Position numbers and translations under genes: made by a program. From positions 372,001 through 436,000 of the forward strand of contig NZ_CP018839.1 in the NCBI RefSeq assembly GCF_001922305.1: 64,000 bases of DNA, in the 5' to 3' direction. Within the stretch, counting starts at the first letter, position 1, and each line of letters begins with the position of its first letter. Origin of the DNA: Thauera chlorobenzoica (GTDB taxonomy: Bacteria; Pseudomonadota; Gammaproteobacteria; Burkholderiales; Rhodocyclaceae). Of this stretch, positions 41,745-50,753 are shown piece after piece. The notes under the pieces are model-generated. The model was not told the DNA's origin. It saw nothing but the letters and a program-made list of their open reading frames with translations, and made no database searches.

Positions 41745-41800
41745 GTAGGGGCGACCCGGCGGCTCGCCCTGCGTCCCCGCGCCCGCCGCGCAAGATTTTT
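41745..41800. repeat. Palindromic repeat A, copy 9 (degraded)
   Basis: GTAGGGGCGACCCGGCGGCTCGCCCTGC: the right arm carries changes. It is followed by GCCGCGCAAGATTTTTCGCCCCCTGCCCT, shared with 36770-36800. This is the last repeat before the fliC promoter and marks the island border. Confidence 0.75.
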
Positions 41801-41812
41801 CGCCCCCTGCCC

Positions 41813-41839
41813 TAAAGCTTTCCCGCCGCCGCCCGATAC
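41813..41839 (+). promoter_or_regulatory. Sigma-28 (FliA) promoter of fliC
   Basis: TAAAGCTT, 11 bases, CCCGATAC, close to TAAAGTTT-N11-GCCGATAA. About 105 bp before the flagellin start, leaving an untranslated leader near 95 bases. Confidence 0.87.
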
Positions 41840-41943
41840 ACCTAGCAACGGTGGTTACCGCCGTTGCGGCAGGGCGGGCAGATGCGGCGCAGCCGCGGCA
41901 CGGCACCAGCCAACTTTGGACTTACCAACACAGGGGATTCATC

Positions 41944-43140
41944 ATGTCCGTCATCAATACCAACATCACCTCGCTGATCGGCCAGGCCAACCTGAACAAG
42001 TCGCAGGGCGCACTGTCCACTTCGATGCAGCGCCTGTCTTCCGGCCTGCGCATCAACAGCGCCAAGGACGACGCCGCCGGCCAGGCCATCGCCAACCGGA
42101 TGAGCAGCCAGATCAAGGGCCTCGCCCAGGCCCAGCGCAACGCCAACGACGGCATCTCGGTCGCCCAGACTGCCGAAGGCGCGCTCAACCAGATCAACGA
42201 CAACCTGCAGCGCATCCGCGAGTTGAGCGTGCAGGCCCGAAACAGCACCAACTCTGCCGAAGACAAAGTCTCGATCCAGGCCGAAATCAAGCAGCGCCTG
42301 ACCGAAATCGACCGCATCTCCGAACAGACCGACTTCAACGGCACCAAGGTACTGAGCAAAGACCAGAGCCTGAACATCCAGGTCGGTGCCAACGACGGCG
42401 AAGTCATCTCCATCGGCCTGAAGGAAATCACTTCCAAGACTTTGGGTCTGGACGACTTCAACGTTTCCGGTCCGCAAGGCAGCCTCAGCGTGGCTACCAC
42501 CACCAACGCATTCAAGTCGGCTTACGGTGACACCACCAAGATCGTCGACTCTAAGGTGGCTGAGGCAGCCGCTGGCGACTTGGCTACCAATCTGGGTATT
42601 GCGACCACCAGTATTGTGCTCACCACCACCGATGCCTATGTTGACTCCGATGGCAACATGTTTGCCAAAGTAACCATCAACACTACTACTGCCTCGGAAA
42701 TCAGCACGTTGGCCGCTAAAGGCATCACCGTCGAGTCCGGCGTTACCGCGACCTTCTACATTGCCCTGGACCCGCAGGAAGCCGACACCACTACTGCTGC
42801 CACCACCGCAGCCTTTACCATCGATACTGCCAACCTCAGCCCGGCCGACCTGGTAAGCGGCGCCACCGCCGATCCGCTGGCTCTGCTGGACGAGGCCCTG
42901 AGCGAAGTCGATACCCTGCGCTCCGACCTCGGTGCCATTCAGAACCGCTTCGATTCGGCGATCAACAACCTGAAGACGAACGAGACCAACCTGTCCGCAG
43001 CCCGCTCCCGCATCGAAGATGCCGACTATGCGGTGGAAGTGGCCAACATGACGCGGGCGCAGATCCTGCAGCAAGCGGGTACTTCGGTTCTGGCCCAGGC
43101 CAACCAGGTTCCGCAAGGCGTGCTCTCCCTGCTCGGCTAA
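41944..43140 (+). CDS. fliC: Flagellin FliC
   Basis: The 398-residue filament subunit. The N-terminal D0/D1 region (residues 1 to about 165) has SLIGQANLNKSQGALSTSMQRLSSGLRINSAKDDAAGQAIANR, and the C-terminal D1/D0 region (about 310-398) ends AQILQQAGTSVLAQANQVPQGVLSLLG. The central variable domain is rich in Thr and Ser, which could accept O-linked sugars. AGGGGA precedes the ATG at 41944. The next gene encodes a multi-domain transferase, and sugar genes follow. Confidence 0.97.
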   Translation: MSVINTNITSLIGQANLNKSQGALSTSMQRLSSGLRINSAKDDAAGQAIANRMSSQIKGLAQAQRNANDGISVAQTAEGALNQINDNLQRIRELSVQARNSTNSAEDKVSIQAEIKQRLTEIDRISEQTDFNGTKVLSKDQSLNIQVGANDGEVISIGLKEITSKTLGLDDFNVSGPQGSLSVATTTNAFKSAYGDTTKIVDSKVAEAAAGDLATNLGIATTSIVLTTTDAYVDSDGNMFAKVTINTTTASEISTLAAKGITVESGVTATFYIALDPQEADTTTAATTAAFTIDTANLSPADLVSGATADPLALLDEALSEVDTLRSDLGAIQNRFDSAINNLKTNETNLSAARSRIEDADYAVEVANMTRAQILQQAGTSVLAQANQVPQGVLSLLG

Positions 43141-43192
43141 CAACCCGCCGCCGCATGACAGCCCCGGATTGGCCTCGGCCGATCCGGCACCA

Positions 43193-43218
43193 GAAAAGGG
43201 CGCTTCGGCGCCCTTTTC
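43193..43218 (+). terminator. Rho-independent terminator after fliC
   Basis: GAAAAGGGCGC, tetraloop TTCG, GCGCCCTTTTC: an 11-bp perfect stem with a stable UUCG loop and T-rich 3' arm, 52 bp after the fliC stop. Confidence 0.93.
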
Positions 43219-43342
43219 TCATTGACGTCGCCTTCAGATATGGTGAATAAACTCGCTTCAGCGCCGGGTTATCGGCGTATTGAGTCGACCGCCATTAGCC
43301 GACAATCCAAACATCCCGCAACTCACTCCAGGCTTTCCTATC

Positions 43343-46300
43343 ATGAGCCGCCCCTCCAAAACAGTCGGCCGTCCCCAGGCGCAACGTCCCCCCCGAACCA
43401 AGGCCCAAACTCAGCAGGTGATAAACCGCGCGCCCAAGCGGGCCAGTGACTGGAAAGCGCTGGGGAACCGCCTGCTTCAGGAAAAACAGTACGCTGAAGC
43501 CCAGCACGCGCTCGAGCAGGCTCGCACTTTGGATCCACGCGACGCCGAAGCCCTGATATTGCTGGGCATGGTGGAGATCAAGCTCGGCGATATTCGGACT
43601 GCACAAGACCTGGCCAACAAATCGCTGGAAATCGACCCAAACAATCCCGACGGACTGTGCCTGTTAGGTCGCATCCTTTATGATTGCGGACTTTACGATC
43701 AGGCACTTGGGCATATCGAGCAGGCCTTGGCTCTCGTACCCGGCCGCGAAGATGCTTTGGAAAGGAAGGCCCTGATCCTCAGCAAGACGCACCGCTATGA
43801 GGAGGCGATTGCCCTGTTCGACGGACTGATCCGCCGCCGCCCAGATTACTTCGCCTTCTGGAACAACGCGGCAAACCTGCTCAAGGATATCGGCCAGCTG
43901 GACAAGGCAGAAGTCTACTATCTGAAGGCCATTGAGCTTTCCGGCAGTTCGCCGCTGGCCTACTCCAACCGATTGACCAGCCTGCATTACAATCCCACTG
44001 TTAACCGGGAAAGAATTTTCGGCGTATGCAAAGAGTGGGAAACGCGTTACGCGCCAAAAGACATCCCTCCCCGCCCGCAGCCCGAGGAGCGCTCACCACA
44101 ACGGCGACTGCGCATCGGCATGATCTCCGATGGCTTCAGCAATCACCCTGTCGGTCGCATGATCACCCTTATGCTGGAGTCGCTGCCGCGCGATGAGTTC
44201 GAGTTGTTTGCTTATAGCACCAGCAACTTCGAAGACTCCTTGACCCGCCGCATCAAGCAATCTGTCGCTCATTGGACTGGCATTTCCCACTTGACCGATG
44301 AGCAGTTCGCCGAGCGCGTCCGCAGTGAAAAAATCGATATCCTCATCGATCTGGCCGGACACAACTCCGGCAACCGCATGCGCACCATGGCCCTGCAGCC
44401 TGCCCCGCTGCTGGTCAAATGGGTCGGTGGTCTGATCAACACGACCGGCTTAAGCGCCATCGACTACCTGTTGAGCGACAGCATCGAGTCACCGCCGGGA
44501 GAGGACGAGTTCTATACCGAAAAGCTCATCCGCCTTCCGGACGACTACATCTGCTTCACCCCCCCGGAATATGTGCCGGAAATTGGTAGGCTGCCGGCTC
44601 TGAACAACGGCTACATTACTCTCGGCTGCTTCAACAATCCGACCAAGGTCAACGAAGTCGTGCTGGGCGAATGGGCCAAGATCATGCACGCGCTTCCTGG
44701 CTCACGCCTGCTGCTCAAGGGCATGCAATACAACAGCGAAGACCTGTGCAGAAAAGTGCGCACAATCATGGCGGCACAGGGTATCGAGCCCGAGCGCCTG
44801 ATGATCGAGGGCCCATCACCGCACCGGGAACTGCTACAAACCTACAACCGCGTCGACATTGCGCTTGATCCCTGGCCTTACTCCGGTGGCCTGACCACCT
44901 GCGAAGCCTTCCTGATGGGCGTCCCAGTGGTCTCCCTGCCTGGCCCGACCTTCGCCGGCCGCCACTCTGCCACCCATCTGGTCAACGCCGGCATGCCCGA
45001 ACTGGTGGTCGACAGCTGGGATGAGTACCGTGAGCGAGTGCTTGAACTGGCCAGCGACCTCGGCAGTTTGAGCACCATCCGTCACCACCTACGCGAGGTC
45101 TTGCTGCAATCGCCCGTCTGCGACGGCCCCCGCTTCGCCAAAAACTTCACCATCGCCATGCGCGCAATCTGGCAGCGCTACTGCGAAGGCAAGCAACCAG
45201 CGGCCCTGACGCTGAACCATGAAGGCCAGGCCTGGTTCGAGGGCGACAGCGAGCCGATGCAGCTGCAACATCCCCTTCCAGTGGGGGGGGAAGAGCGGGG
45301 CGACTTCAATTTCACGTTCGAAGGCAAGATCATCACCCTGGATAACGGTGCGCTGCTGGTCGGCACCACAGGGTTCGGCAGCCTGCAGCGGCTGGGCGCC
45401 TTTGCCGCCATTGCCTTCGATCCCACCAGCAAGGTCACCAATGTCGCCCAACTGCAAGCTGCCGGCGAATTACACCACTATCCCCATGTAAGCCTGGGCA
45501 ATGGCGGCGAAGGCACCCTGTACGCCTGCCTCGATCCGGCGATGAGCGGCACGCTGGAGCCGCTGCCTGCTGATCAGCAACTGCCGGGTAATCAAGAAGC
45601 CACACAGGTCATCGCCAAACTGCCGATCACCACCCTGCGCCTCGACGATATCGAAGGGTTGGACAACATCGACTGGCTGCTGCTCGACAACATGAACGAC
45701 AGCTTGATGATTCTGGAAAACGGCGCAAAGGCACTGGCGGAAACGCTGCTGGTGCAGGTTCGAGTCAACTTTTCTCCGACCCATAAGAAGCAGCCCGAGC
45801 TGACACAGATCAGCCACTGGCTGGCGCGGCATGGGTTCAGTTTTTATCGGCTGAACAACCTGCAGCACTACAGCCATCTCCCCAATCGCGCTGACCTGCA
45901 GAAACAGCAGGCTACGCAGCTTACCCATGCGGATGGACTTTTCATTCCTAACGTCAAACGCATGGAGGCGCTGAGTAATAACCAGCGCCTGAAACTGGCC
46001 TTCCTGCTGAATACCGTCTACGGGATAAAGGATTTGACCAGCGCCTTGCTGGCCCAAGTCAGCCAGACGCTGGCCGACGCCTATCTGACCTCCGAGCACA
46101 TCCTGCCAAGGATGCCGGAAAAGGCTGATGACTCGCCACTCCAGACGTCAGCTCCTTCCCCGGAGAATAATCTGGGCATCTCTCTGCCAGAGGCGCCATG
46201 TATGTCCACTGCAGAGCGGGTCCTGTTCGCCAAGGCTCTCAAGTCGGCCAAGAACTACTTCGAATTCGGATCGGGCGGCTCCACCGTGTGGGCAATAAAT

Positions 46301-46753
46301 GCAGGACTCGTCGTGCACGGCGTGGAAAGCGATGAGAAGTGGGCCAGCGCACTCAATACGCGCCTTGGAGAACGCTGCAGGATCGAGGCGGTGAACATTG
46401 GCCCGACCGGTGAATGGGGCTACCCGCTAGCCAAGCATTACAGCACGAAGTTCCCAAGATATAGCAATGCGATACATCTTCACAATTTATCATTCGACCT
46501 AATTCTTGTGGATGGCCGATTCCGCGTTGCTTGCACTCTCTCGGCGATACAAAATATCGTCAAGAGGAACAATGCCGATGAAGCCAGAATTCTGATACAC
46601 GATTTCTGGAATCGCCCCCAGTACCACTGCGTATTGAGCTTCCTAGAAGTCATCGAGCGTGCTGAAACGGCCGGACTTTTCAAGGTTAAAAAGAGAATAA
46701 ATCATGCCAGTCTGGAGAAACTGCTGGCTGAGTATGTGAAGAATCCGGACTGA
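43343..46753 (+). CDS. TPR / OGT-like glycosyltransferase / FkbM-like / methyltransferase fusion
   Basis: A 1136-residue cytoplasmic protein with four parts. Residues about 30-220 are TPR repeats (YAEAQHALEQARTLDPRDAEAL, YDQALGHIEQALALVP, LDKAEVYYLKAIELS). About 253-612 is an O-GlcNAc-transferase-like GT41 domain (RIGMISDGFSNHPVGRM, DILIDLAGHNSGNRM, DIALDPWPYSGGLTTCEAFLMGVPVVSLPG). About 645-915 resembles an FkbM-type methyltransferase region. About 950-1136 is a second SAM-methyltransferase-like domain (NYFEFGSGGSTVWA). Its position beside fliC suggests flagellin glycosylation and trimming by methylation; this is inference. The ATG at 43343 is preferred over a TTG at 43280. Base composition is lower in G+C than the flagellar genes. 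Confidence 0.82.
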   Translation: MSRPSKTVGRPQAQRPPRTKAQTQQVINRAPKRASDWKALGNRLLQEKQYAEAQHALEQARTLDPRDAEALILLGMVEIKLGDIRTAQDLANKSLEIDPNNPDGLCLLGRILYDCGLYDQALGHIEQALALVPGREDALERKALILSKTHRYEEAIALFDGLIRRRPDYFAFWNNAANLLKDIGQLDKAEVYYLKAIELSGSSPLAYSNRLTSLHYNPTVNRERIFGVCKEWETRYAPKDIPPRPQPEERSPQRRLRIGMISDGFSNHPVGRMITLMLESLPRDEFELFAYSTSNFEDSLTRRIKQSVAHWTGISHLTDEQFAERVRSEKIDILIDLAGHNSGNRMRTMALQPAPLLVKWVGGLINTTGLSAIDYLLSDSIESPPGEDEFYTEKLIRLPDDYICFTPPEYVPEIGRLPALNNGYITLGCFNNPTKVNEVVLGEWAKIMHALPGSRLLLKGMQYNSEDLCRKVRTIMAAQGIEPERLMIEGPSPHRELLQTYNRVDIALDPWPYSGGLTTCEAFLMGVPVVSLPGPTFAGRHSATHLVNAGMPELVVDSWDEYRERVLELASDLGSLSTIRHHLREVLLQSPVCDGPRFAKNFTIAMRAIWQRYCEGKQPAALTLNHEGQAWFEGDSEPMQLQHPLPVGGEERGDFNFTFEGKIITLDNGALLVGTTGFGSLQRLGAFAAIAFDPTSKVTNVAQLQAAGELHHYPHVSLGNGGEGTLYACLDPAMSGTLEPLPADQQLPGNQEATQVIAKLPITTLRLDDIEGLDNIDWLLLDNMNDSLMILENGAKALAETLLVQVRVNFSPTHKKQPELTQISHWLARHGFSFYRLNNLQHYSHLPNRADLQKQQATQLTHADGLFIPNVKRMEALSNNQRLKLAFLLNTVYGIKDLTSALLAQVSQTLADAYLTSEHILPRMPEKADDSPLQTSAPSPENNLGISLPEAPCMSTAERVLFAKALKSAKNYFEFGSGGSTVWAINAGLVVHGVESDEKWASALNTRLGERCRIEAVNIGPTGEWGYPLAKHYSTKFPRYSNAIHLHNLSFDLILVDGRFRVACTLSAIQNIVKRNNADEARILIHDFWNRPQYHCVLSFLEVIERAETAGLFKVKKRINHASLEKLLAEYVKNPD

Positions 46754-46789
46754 ACAGAAGGGCCGCCTCCATGCGAGGTAGCCCTCGGG

Positions 46790-47419
46790 TCACTCGGCGA
46801 TTTTTTGGAATACCTTGTCCTTGACGACTTCTACATAGCGAGAATCTCGTCTTACCAGTTCATCGACAATCATTTTGACCTGAAGAGAGTCTATCTGCTC
46901 ATCCGTGTACTGCTCGCCTATCTCTGGAACGAATCGAGGGTCTAGCGAAGAGCCTCGCAGCGCCCAGTAGTAATCATCAAAATCCATATACCCGCCTACT
47001 TTTAGCAATCGGTCGCACAAGAAGAAATTCAGTGCATCGACTGCGACGGTATGCGCTCCGTCCAGGAAACAATAATCAAAGAACGGGATGCCATCCTGCT
47101 CAGAGATCAGTTTGATCAGAGACCAATTATAGGAATCATTGTATTTCTGGGTATTCCCATAGGAGAAAACCCGATTCGGCAAGCCTTCCGCCAGAATTCT
47201 CTGGTTTACAGCCTGGATATTTTCTTCGAAATCAAATAGATGTAGTGTGGCGTTAGGGAATTTCTTTGCAACATTTATAGCAGTCCCGCCCTTGTAGATA
47301 CCAAATTCGGCATACTGCAGATGCTGCGCAGGAAGATAAACAGATTCCATGAAATCGTAAGTTCCTTTTGTTCCCTCCGGTGCAACACGCAAAGATCCAG
47401 GATACCAATTTTTATTCAT
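46790..47419 (-). CDS. Class I SAM-dependent methyltransferase (TylF/macrocin type)
   Basis: A 209-residue enzyme. AEFGIYKGGTAINVAKKFP is the SAM-binding loop, LHLFDFEE the acidic residue after strand 2, and FDYCFLDGAHTVAVDALNFF and GGYMDFDDYYW the metal-binding Asp cluster of TylF-like O-methyltransferases. GGAGGTTGT precedes the ATG. It is the most AT-rich gene of the window, a sign of separate origin. It lies between the flagellin-modification fusion and UDP-glucose dehydrogenase, so a sugar O-methyltransferase role is plausible. Confidence 0.85.
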   Translation of the reverse strand: MNKNWYPGSLRVAPEGTKGTYDFMESVYLPAQHLQYAEFGIYKGGTAINVAKKFPNATLHLFDFEENIQAVNQRILAEGLPNRVFSYGNTQKYNDSYNWSLIKLISEQDGIPFFDYCFLDGAHTVAVDALNFFLCDRLLKVGGYMDFDDYYWALRGSSLDPRFVPEIGEQYTDEQIDSLQVKMIVDELVRRDSRYVEVVKDKVFQKIAE

Positions 47420-47437
47420 ACAACCTCCAAAAGTTAA

Positions 47438-48760
47438 TCAACGTCCAATGGAACAGTAAACAATATCTCTTTTCTTGACCCGTTTGGGCTCGAACAGATT
47501 CCGCCCGTCGAAGATCACCGGCTGCTTGAGTTGCTGCTTGATGAAGTCGAAATCCGGCGCCTTGAAGGCCTGCCACTCGGTGACGATCACCAGGGCGTCG
47601 GCGCCTTTCAGTGCGGCTTCTTTGGTACCGCACAGGCTCAGCTCGTCGCGGTTGCCGTACAGACGCTGGGCCTCGTGCATGGCTTCGGGGTCGTAGGCCT
47701 GCACCCGGGCGCCTGCCGCCCAGAGCGCCTCCATCAGCGCGCGGCTGGGCGCTTCGCGCATGTCGTCGGTGTTGGGCTTGAAGCTCAGCCCCCAGAGGGC
47801 GAACGTGCGGCCCTGCAGGTCGCCCTCGAAATGCCGCTCGATCTTGCGGAACAGAACGGTCTTCTGCTCGTCGTTGCGGCTTTTCACCGCTTTCAGCAGA
47901 TGGGCGTCGAAGTCGATGTTTTCGGCGGTGCGGATCAGCGCCTGCACGTCCTTGGGGAAGCAGGAGCCGCCGTAGCCGGCGCCGGCATAGATGAAGTGGT
48001 AGCCGATGCGCGGGTCCGAGCCGATGCCCTGGCGGACCATCTCGATATCGGCGCCAAGGCGTTCGGCCAGGTTGGCGATCTCGTTCATGAAGCTGATCTT
48101 GGTCGCGAGCATGCAGTTGGCGGCGTACTTGGTCAGCTCGGCGCTGCGCACGTCCATGACGATGATTTTTTCGTGGTTGCGGTTGAAGGGTGCGTAGAGC
48201 TCGCGCATCACTTCTTCGCTGTCGGCGCTCGCGGTGCCGATGACGATGCGGTCGGGACGCATGCAGTCGGCGACGGCCGAGCCTTCCTTGAGGAATTCGG
48301 GGTTGGACACGACGTCGATGCCCAGATCGCGGCGGCCACGTTCGGTAAGGACGCCGAGGATGCGCTCGCGCACCCTGTCGGCGGTGCCGACCGGGACGGT
48401 GGATTTGTCGACGACGATTTTTGCTTCGTCCATGTGACGGGCGACGCTTTCGGCCACGGCAAGGACGTACTGCAGGTCGGCGGAGCCGTCTTCGTCGGGT
48501 GGCGTGCCGACGGCGATGAACTGCAGAGACGCATGGCGCACGCCTTCGACGGCATCGGTGCTGAAGTGCAGGCGCCCGGCGGCGTGGTTGTCACGCACCA
48601 GGGCTTCGAGGCCGGGTTCGTAGATGGGGAGGATGCCCTGGCGCAGGCGCTCGATCTTGCCGGCGTCGACATCGACACAGACAACGTCGTGCCCGACCTC
48701 CGCGAGCACCGCAGCCTGGACCAGGCCGACGTAGCCGGTGCCGAAAACGGTGACCTTCAT
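47438..48760 (-). CDS. ugd: UDP-glucose 6-dehydrogenase
   Basis: A 440-residue enzyme that oxidises UDP-glucose to UDP-glucuronate with two NAD+. The N-terminal Rossmann motif is FGTGYVG (residues 6-12), the hinge contains the conserved [21 protein letters not shown], and the catalytic Cys267 sits in GGSCFPKD. The C-terminal UDP-binding domain ([16 protein letters not shown]) is present. AGGAAT lies 5 bases before the ATG at 48760. It supplies acidic sugars for surface polysaccharide or for glycans on flagellin. Confidence 0.96.
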   Translation of the reverse strand: MKVTVFGTGYVGLVQAAVLAEVGHDVVCVDVDAGKIERLRQGILPIYEPGLEALVRDNHAAGRLHFSTDAVEGVRHASLQFIAVGTPPDEDGSADLQYVLAVAESVARHMDEAKIVVDKSTVPVGTADRVRERILGVLTERGRRDLGIDVVSNPEFLKEGSAVADCMRPDRIVIGTASADSEEVMRELYAPFNRNHEKIIVMDVRSAELTKYAANCMLATKISFMNEIANLAERLGADIEMVRQGIGSDPRIGYHFIYAGAGYGGSCFPKDVQALIRTAENIDFDAHLLKAVKSRNDEQKTVLFRKIERHFEGDLQGRTFALWGLSFKPNTDDMREAPSRALMEALWAAGARVQAYDPEAMHEAQRLYGNRDELSLCGTKEAALKGADALVIVTEWQAFKAPDFDFIKQQLKQPVIFDGRNLFEPKRVKKRDIVYCSIGR

Positions 48761-49013
48761 TGGGGATTCCTGACACGATGATTCAAGATCGTCATCGTGC
48801 CGGGAAGGCATCGCACCTATAGCGTGGAATAACCGCTGTTTTATTGACCAGTCTCTGGTGAAGGCCGGCATCTGGGCGCCGCATGGTATTCGACGCCTCG
48901 CCTTGTGCGGATTGTGGGTCGAAGTTCAGCGTCCGCGCCCAGCGCGCGTGCACCGGATTCGACGCCGTGCTCAGCCGCATTGCCGGGTCGATCACGCCGT
49001 TCCACAGGCTTAT

Positions 49014-49356
49014 GCCGCTGCAAAAGAAACTCAACCTTCACGGCCTCGAACGGAAAGACGATCCGGCCGTCCGCCGTGCGCTCGAGCACACCCGCGTTCA
49101 GCCGCGCCGTGAAGTCGCCGTGAACCGCCTTCACGTCGCGGCCGACGCGGCGGGCCGCCTCTCGAATGGATACCGGACCGGCCTCGCATAATACCTTCAG
49201 CAGTTCCTAGCGTTTTTCGGTGAGCACCTTCCAAAGCAGCTCCGGCGTGGTGAAGGTGTAGGGGCTTTCAATCCGACCAGCATGCCGACGATCGCCTTTC
49301 CCAGCCTCGTTGTCGTAACGGAGAACGCATTCGCCACGAACTATGTAGTCTGGCCG
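49014..49356 (-). pseudogene. Broken toxin-antitoxin fusion (DUF6516-like toxin end joined to HTH antitoxin)
   Basis: The minus strand first reads DYIVRGECVLRYDNEAGKGDRRHAGRIESPYTFTTPEL, the C-terminal part of a DUF6516-type toxin. It continues in the same frame as LLWKVLTEKR-stop-ELLKVLCEAGPVSIREAARRVGRDVKAVHGDFTARLNAGVLERTADGRIVFPFEAV, an HTH antitoxin of the kind normally encoded next to it. The join falls at TTPEL/TPELL, which both genes share. The TAG at 49207-49209 stands where Trp (TGG) is expected in KRWELL. The natural stop of the antitoxin is also missing. No product is expected. Confidence 0.75.
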
Positions 49357-49460
49357 AGGTGTTCGCCGAACCGCCGGGTCGCCCCGCCGGGTCGCCCCCA
49401 CCGGCCAGCCATTGAAGGGGATCGGGATCGGGGTCAAACGCCGCCTTGCTGCTGGCGGGG
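49355..49460 (+). repeat. Displaced copy 1 of the Rpn gene 3' end
   Basis: CGAGGTGTTCGCCGAACCG... through ...GGTCAAACGCCGCCTTGCTG repeats 50566-50661 with few changes. It contains the last codons of the Rpn gene and its downstream sequence. Confidence 0.82.
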
Positions 49461-49587
49461 TCGCCAACGCGGCGGTGCTGCACGCAGTGCGCCAGGCAGG
49501 TTGCGTCTCTCCGGGCTGCCGCTGTTATTCCAAAAACATAGCCGAATGGGATAGCATGGCCTGCCCCACGACCCCGGCCAGCCCCTC

Positions 49588-50625
49588 ATGCCTGCGCGCG
49601 ACCACGATTCTGGCTACAAGCTGCTGTTTTCCGACCCGCTGATGGTGCGCGACCTGGTGCGCGGCTTCGTCGATGATCCGTGGCTGCAGCGGCTCGACTT
49701 TTCCACGCTGGAGCCGGTCAAGGGCCACTACGTCAGCGAGGACATGCGCCAGCGCGCCGACGACGTGGTGTGGCGGGTGAAGAGCGGCGAGGGCTGGGTG
49801 TATCTGTACCTGCTGATCGAGTTCCAGCACGCCATTGACCGCTTCATGGCGCTGCGCATGCTGGTGTATGTGGGGCTGCTGTACCAGGACCTGATCCGCC
49901 AGAAGCAGCTCGCCCCGGGCGGACAGCTGCCGCCGGTGCTGCCGATCGTGCTCTACAACGGCGAGCGGCGCTGGCGCGCACCGACCACGCTGGCGGCGCT
50001 GCTGCCGCCGCTGCCGGCATTTCTGAAACCGTTGCAGCCGCAGATGCGCTACGTGCTGATCGACGAGGGCGCCTACCCGGACGAAACCCTGCGCGGCCTG
50101 CCGCAAAACCTCGCCGCCGCGATCTTCCAGGCCGAACGCCTGCAGACGCCCGCGGCGATCCAGGACTTCGTCGCCCGCCTGGAGGCCGAAACCCGCGCCC
50201 CGGCCTTCGCCCGCGTGCGCCGCATCGTCGCCATCTGGCTGCGTGCGGTCCTCAGGCATAATCGCACCTACGCCATCGATCTGCCCGAACTGGACGATCT
50301 GCAGGAGCTGAACACCATGCTGTCGCAACGCATCGAAAAATGGGCCAAGGACTACCTCGCCGCGGGTGAGCAGAAGGGGCGGATGGAAGGACGGGTGGAA
50401 GGGCTGCAGCAAGGCGTCCTCCGCGGAGAGACCCGCGTGCTGGCGCGCCTGCTGACCCGCCGTTTCGGCGAGCTGCCCGGCTGGGTGGAAGCGCGTCTCA
50501 ACGCAGCAACCGAGGCGCAGCTCGAAGCCTGGTCCGACGCCGTGCTCGACGCCCGCAGCCTGGACGAGGTGTTCGCCGAACCGCAGGGTCGCCCCGCCGG
50601 GTCGCCCCCACCGGCCAGCCATTGA
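49588..50625 (+). CDS. Rpn-family recombination-promoting nuclease / putative transposase
   Basis: A 345-residue PD-(D/E)XK protein (Transposase_31). It starts HDSGYKLLFSDPLMVRDLVRGFV. The nuclease core is RQRADDVVWRVKSGEGWVYLYLLIEFQ, with the Asp and ExQ residues that bind metal. The helical C-terminal part includes WAKDYLAAGEQKGRMEGRVEGLQQGVLRGETRVLARLLTRRFGELPG, a DUF4351-like tail. E. coli Rpn proteins cleave DNA and promote RecA-independent recombination. Its own 3' end occurs in two further displaced copies nearby. Confidence 0.92.
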   Translation: MPARDHDSGYKLLFSDPLMVRDLVRGFVDDPWLQRLDFSTLEPVKGHYVSEDMRQRADDVVWRVKSGEGWVYLYLLIEFQHAIDRFMALRMLVYVGLLYQDLIRQKQLAPGGQLPPVLPIVLYNGERRWRAPTTLAALLPPLPAFLKPLQPQMRYVLIDEGAYPDETLRGLPQNLAAAIFQAERLQTPAAIQDFVARLEAETRAPAFARVRRIVAIWLRAVLRHNRTYAIDLPELDDLQELNTMLSQRIEKWAKDYLAAGEQKGRMEGRVEGLQQGVLRGETRVLARLLTRRFGELPGWVEARLNAATEAQLEAWSDAVLDARSLDEVFAEPQGRPAGSPPPASH

Positions 50626-50648
50626 AGGGGATCGGAATCGGGGTCAAA

Positions 50649-50676
50649 CGCCGCCTTGCTGAGAAGGCGGCGCTTT
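50649..50676 (+). terminator. Terminator after the Rpn gene
   Basis: CGCCGCCTT, 6-base loop, AAGGCGGCG, then CTTTG. Nine perfect base pairs, 23 bp after the stop; the T-run is short. Confidence 0.65.
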
Positions 50677-50699
50677 GTCGCGACTGTGGGGCTGGGGAG

Positions 50700-50751
50700 T
50701 TCTCGAAAACCGTTTTCGCTTGAACCTACGCAGAACGGCGAGTTTCGAGAA
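50700..50751. repeat. Long inverted repeat downstream of the XRE antitoxin
   Basis: TTCTCGAAA (50700-50708) pairs with TTTCGAGAA (50743-50751), and inside it CCGTT pairs with AACGG. It lies just beyond the minus-strand antitoxin stop and just after the Rpn terminator. No T-run, so a terminator role is unclear. Confidence 0.5.
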
Positions 50752-50753
50752 GG

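Noticed and set aside
31859..41800. Regularly recurring palindromes as a CRISPR array
   Set aside because: Copies are hundreds of bases apart, spacers contain genes, and there is no short unique spacer pattern or cas gene.
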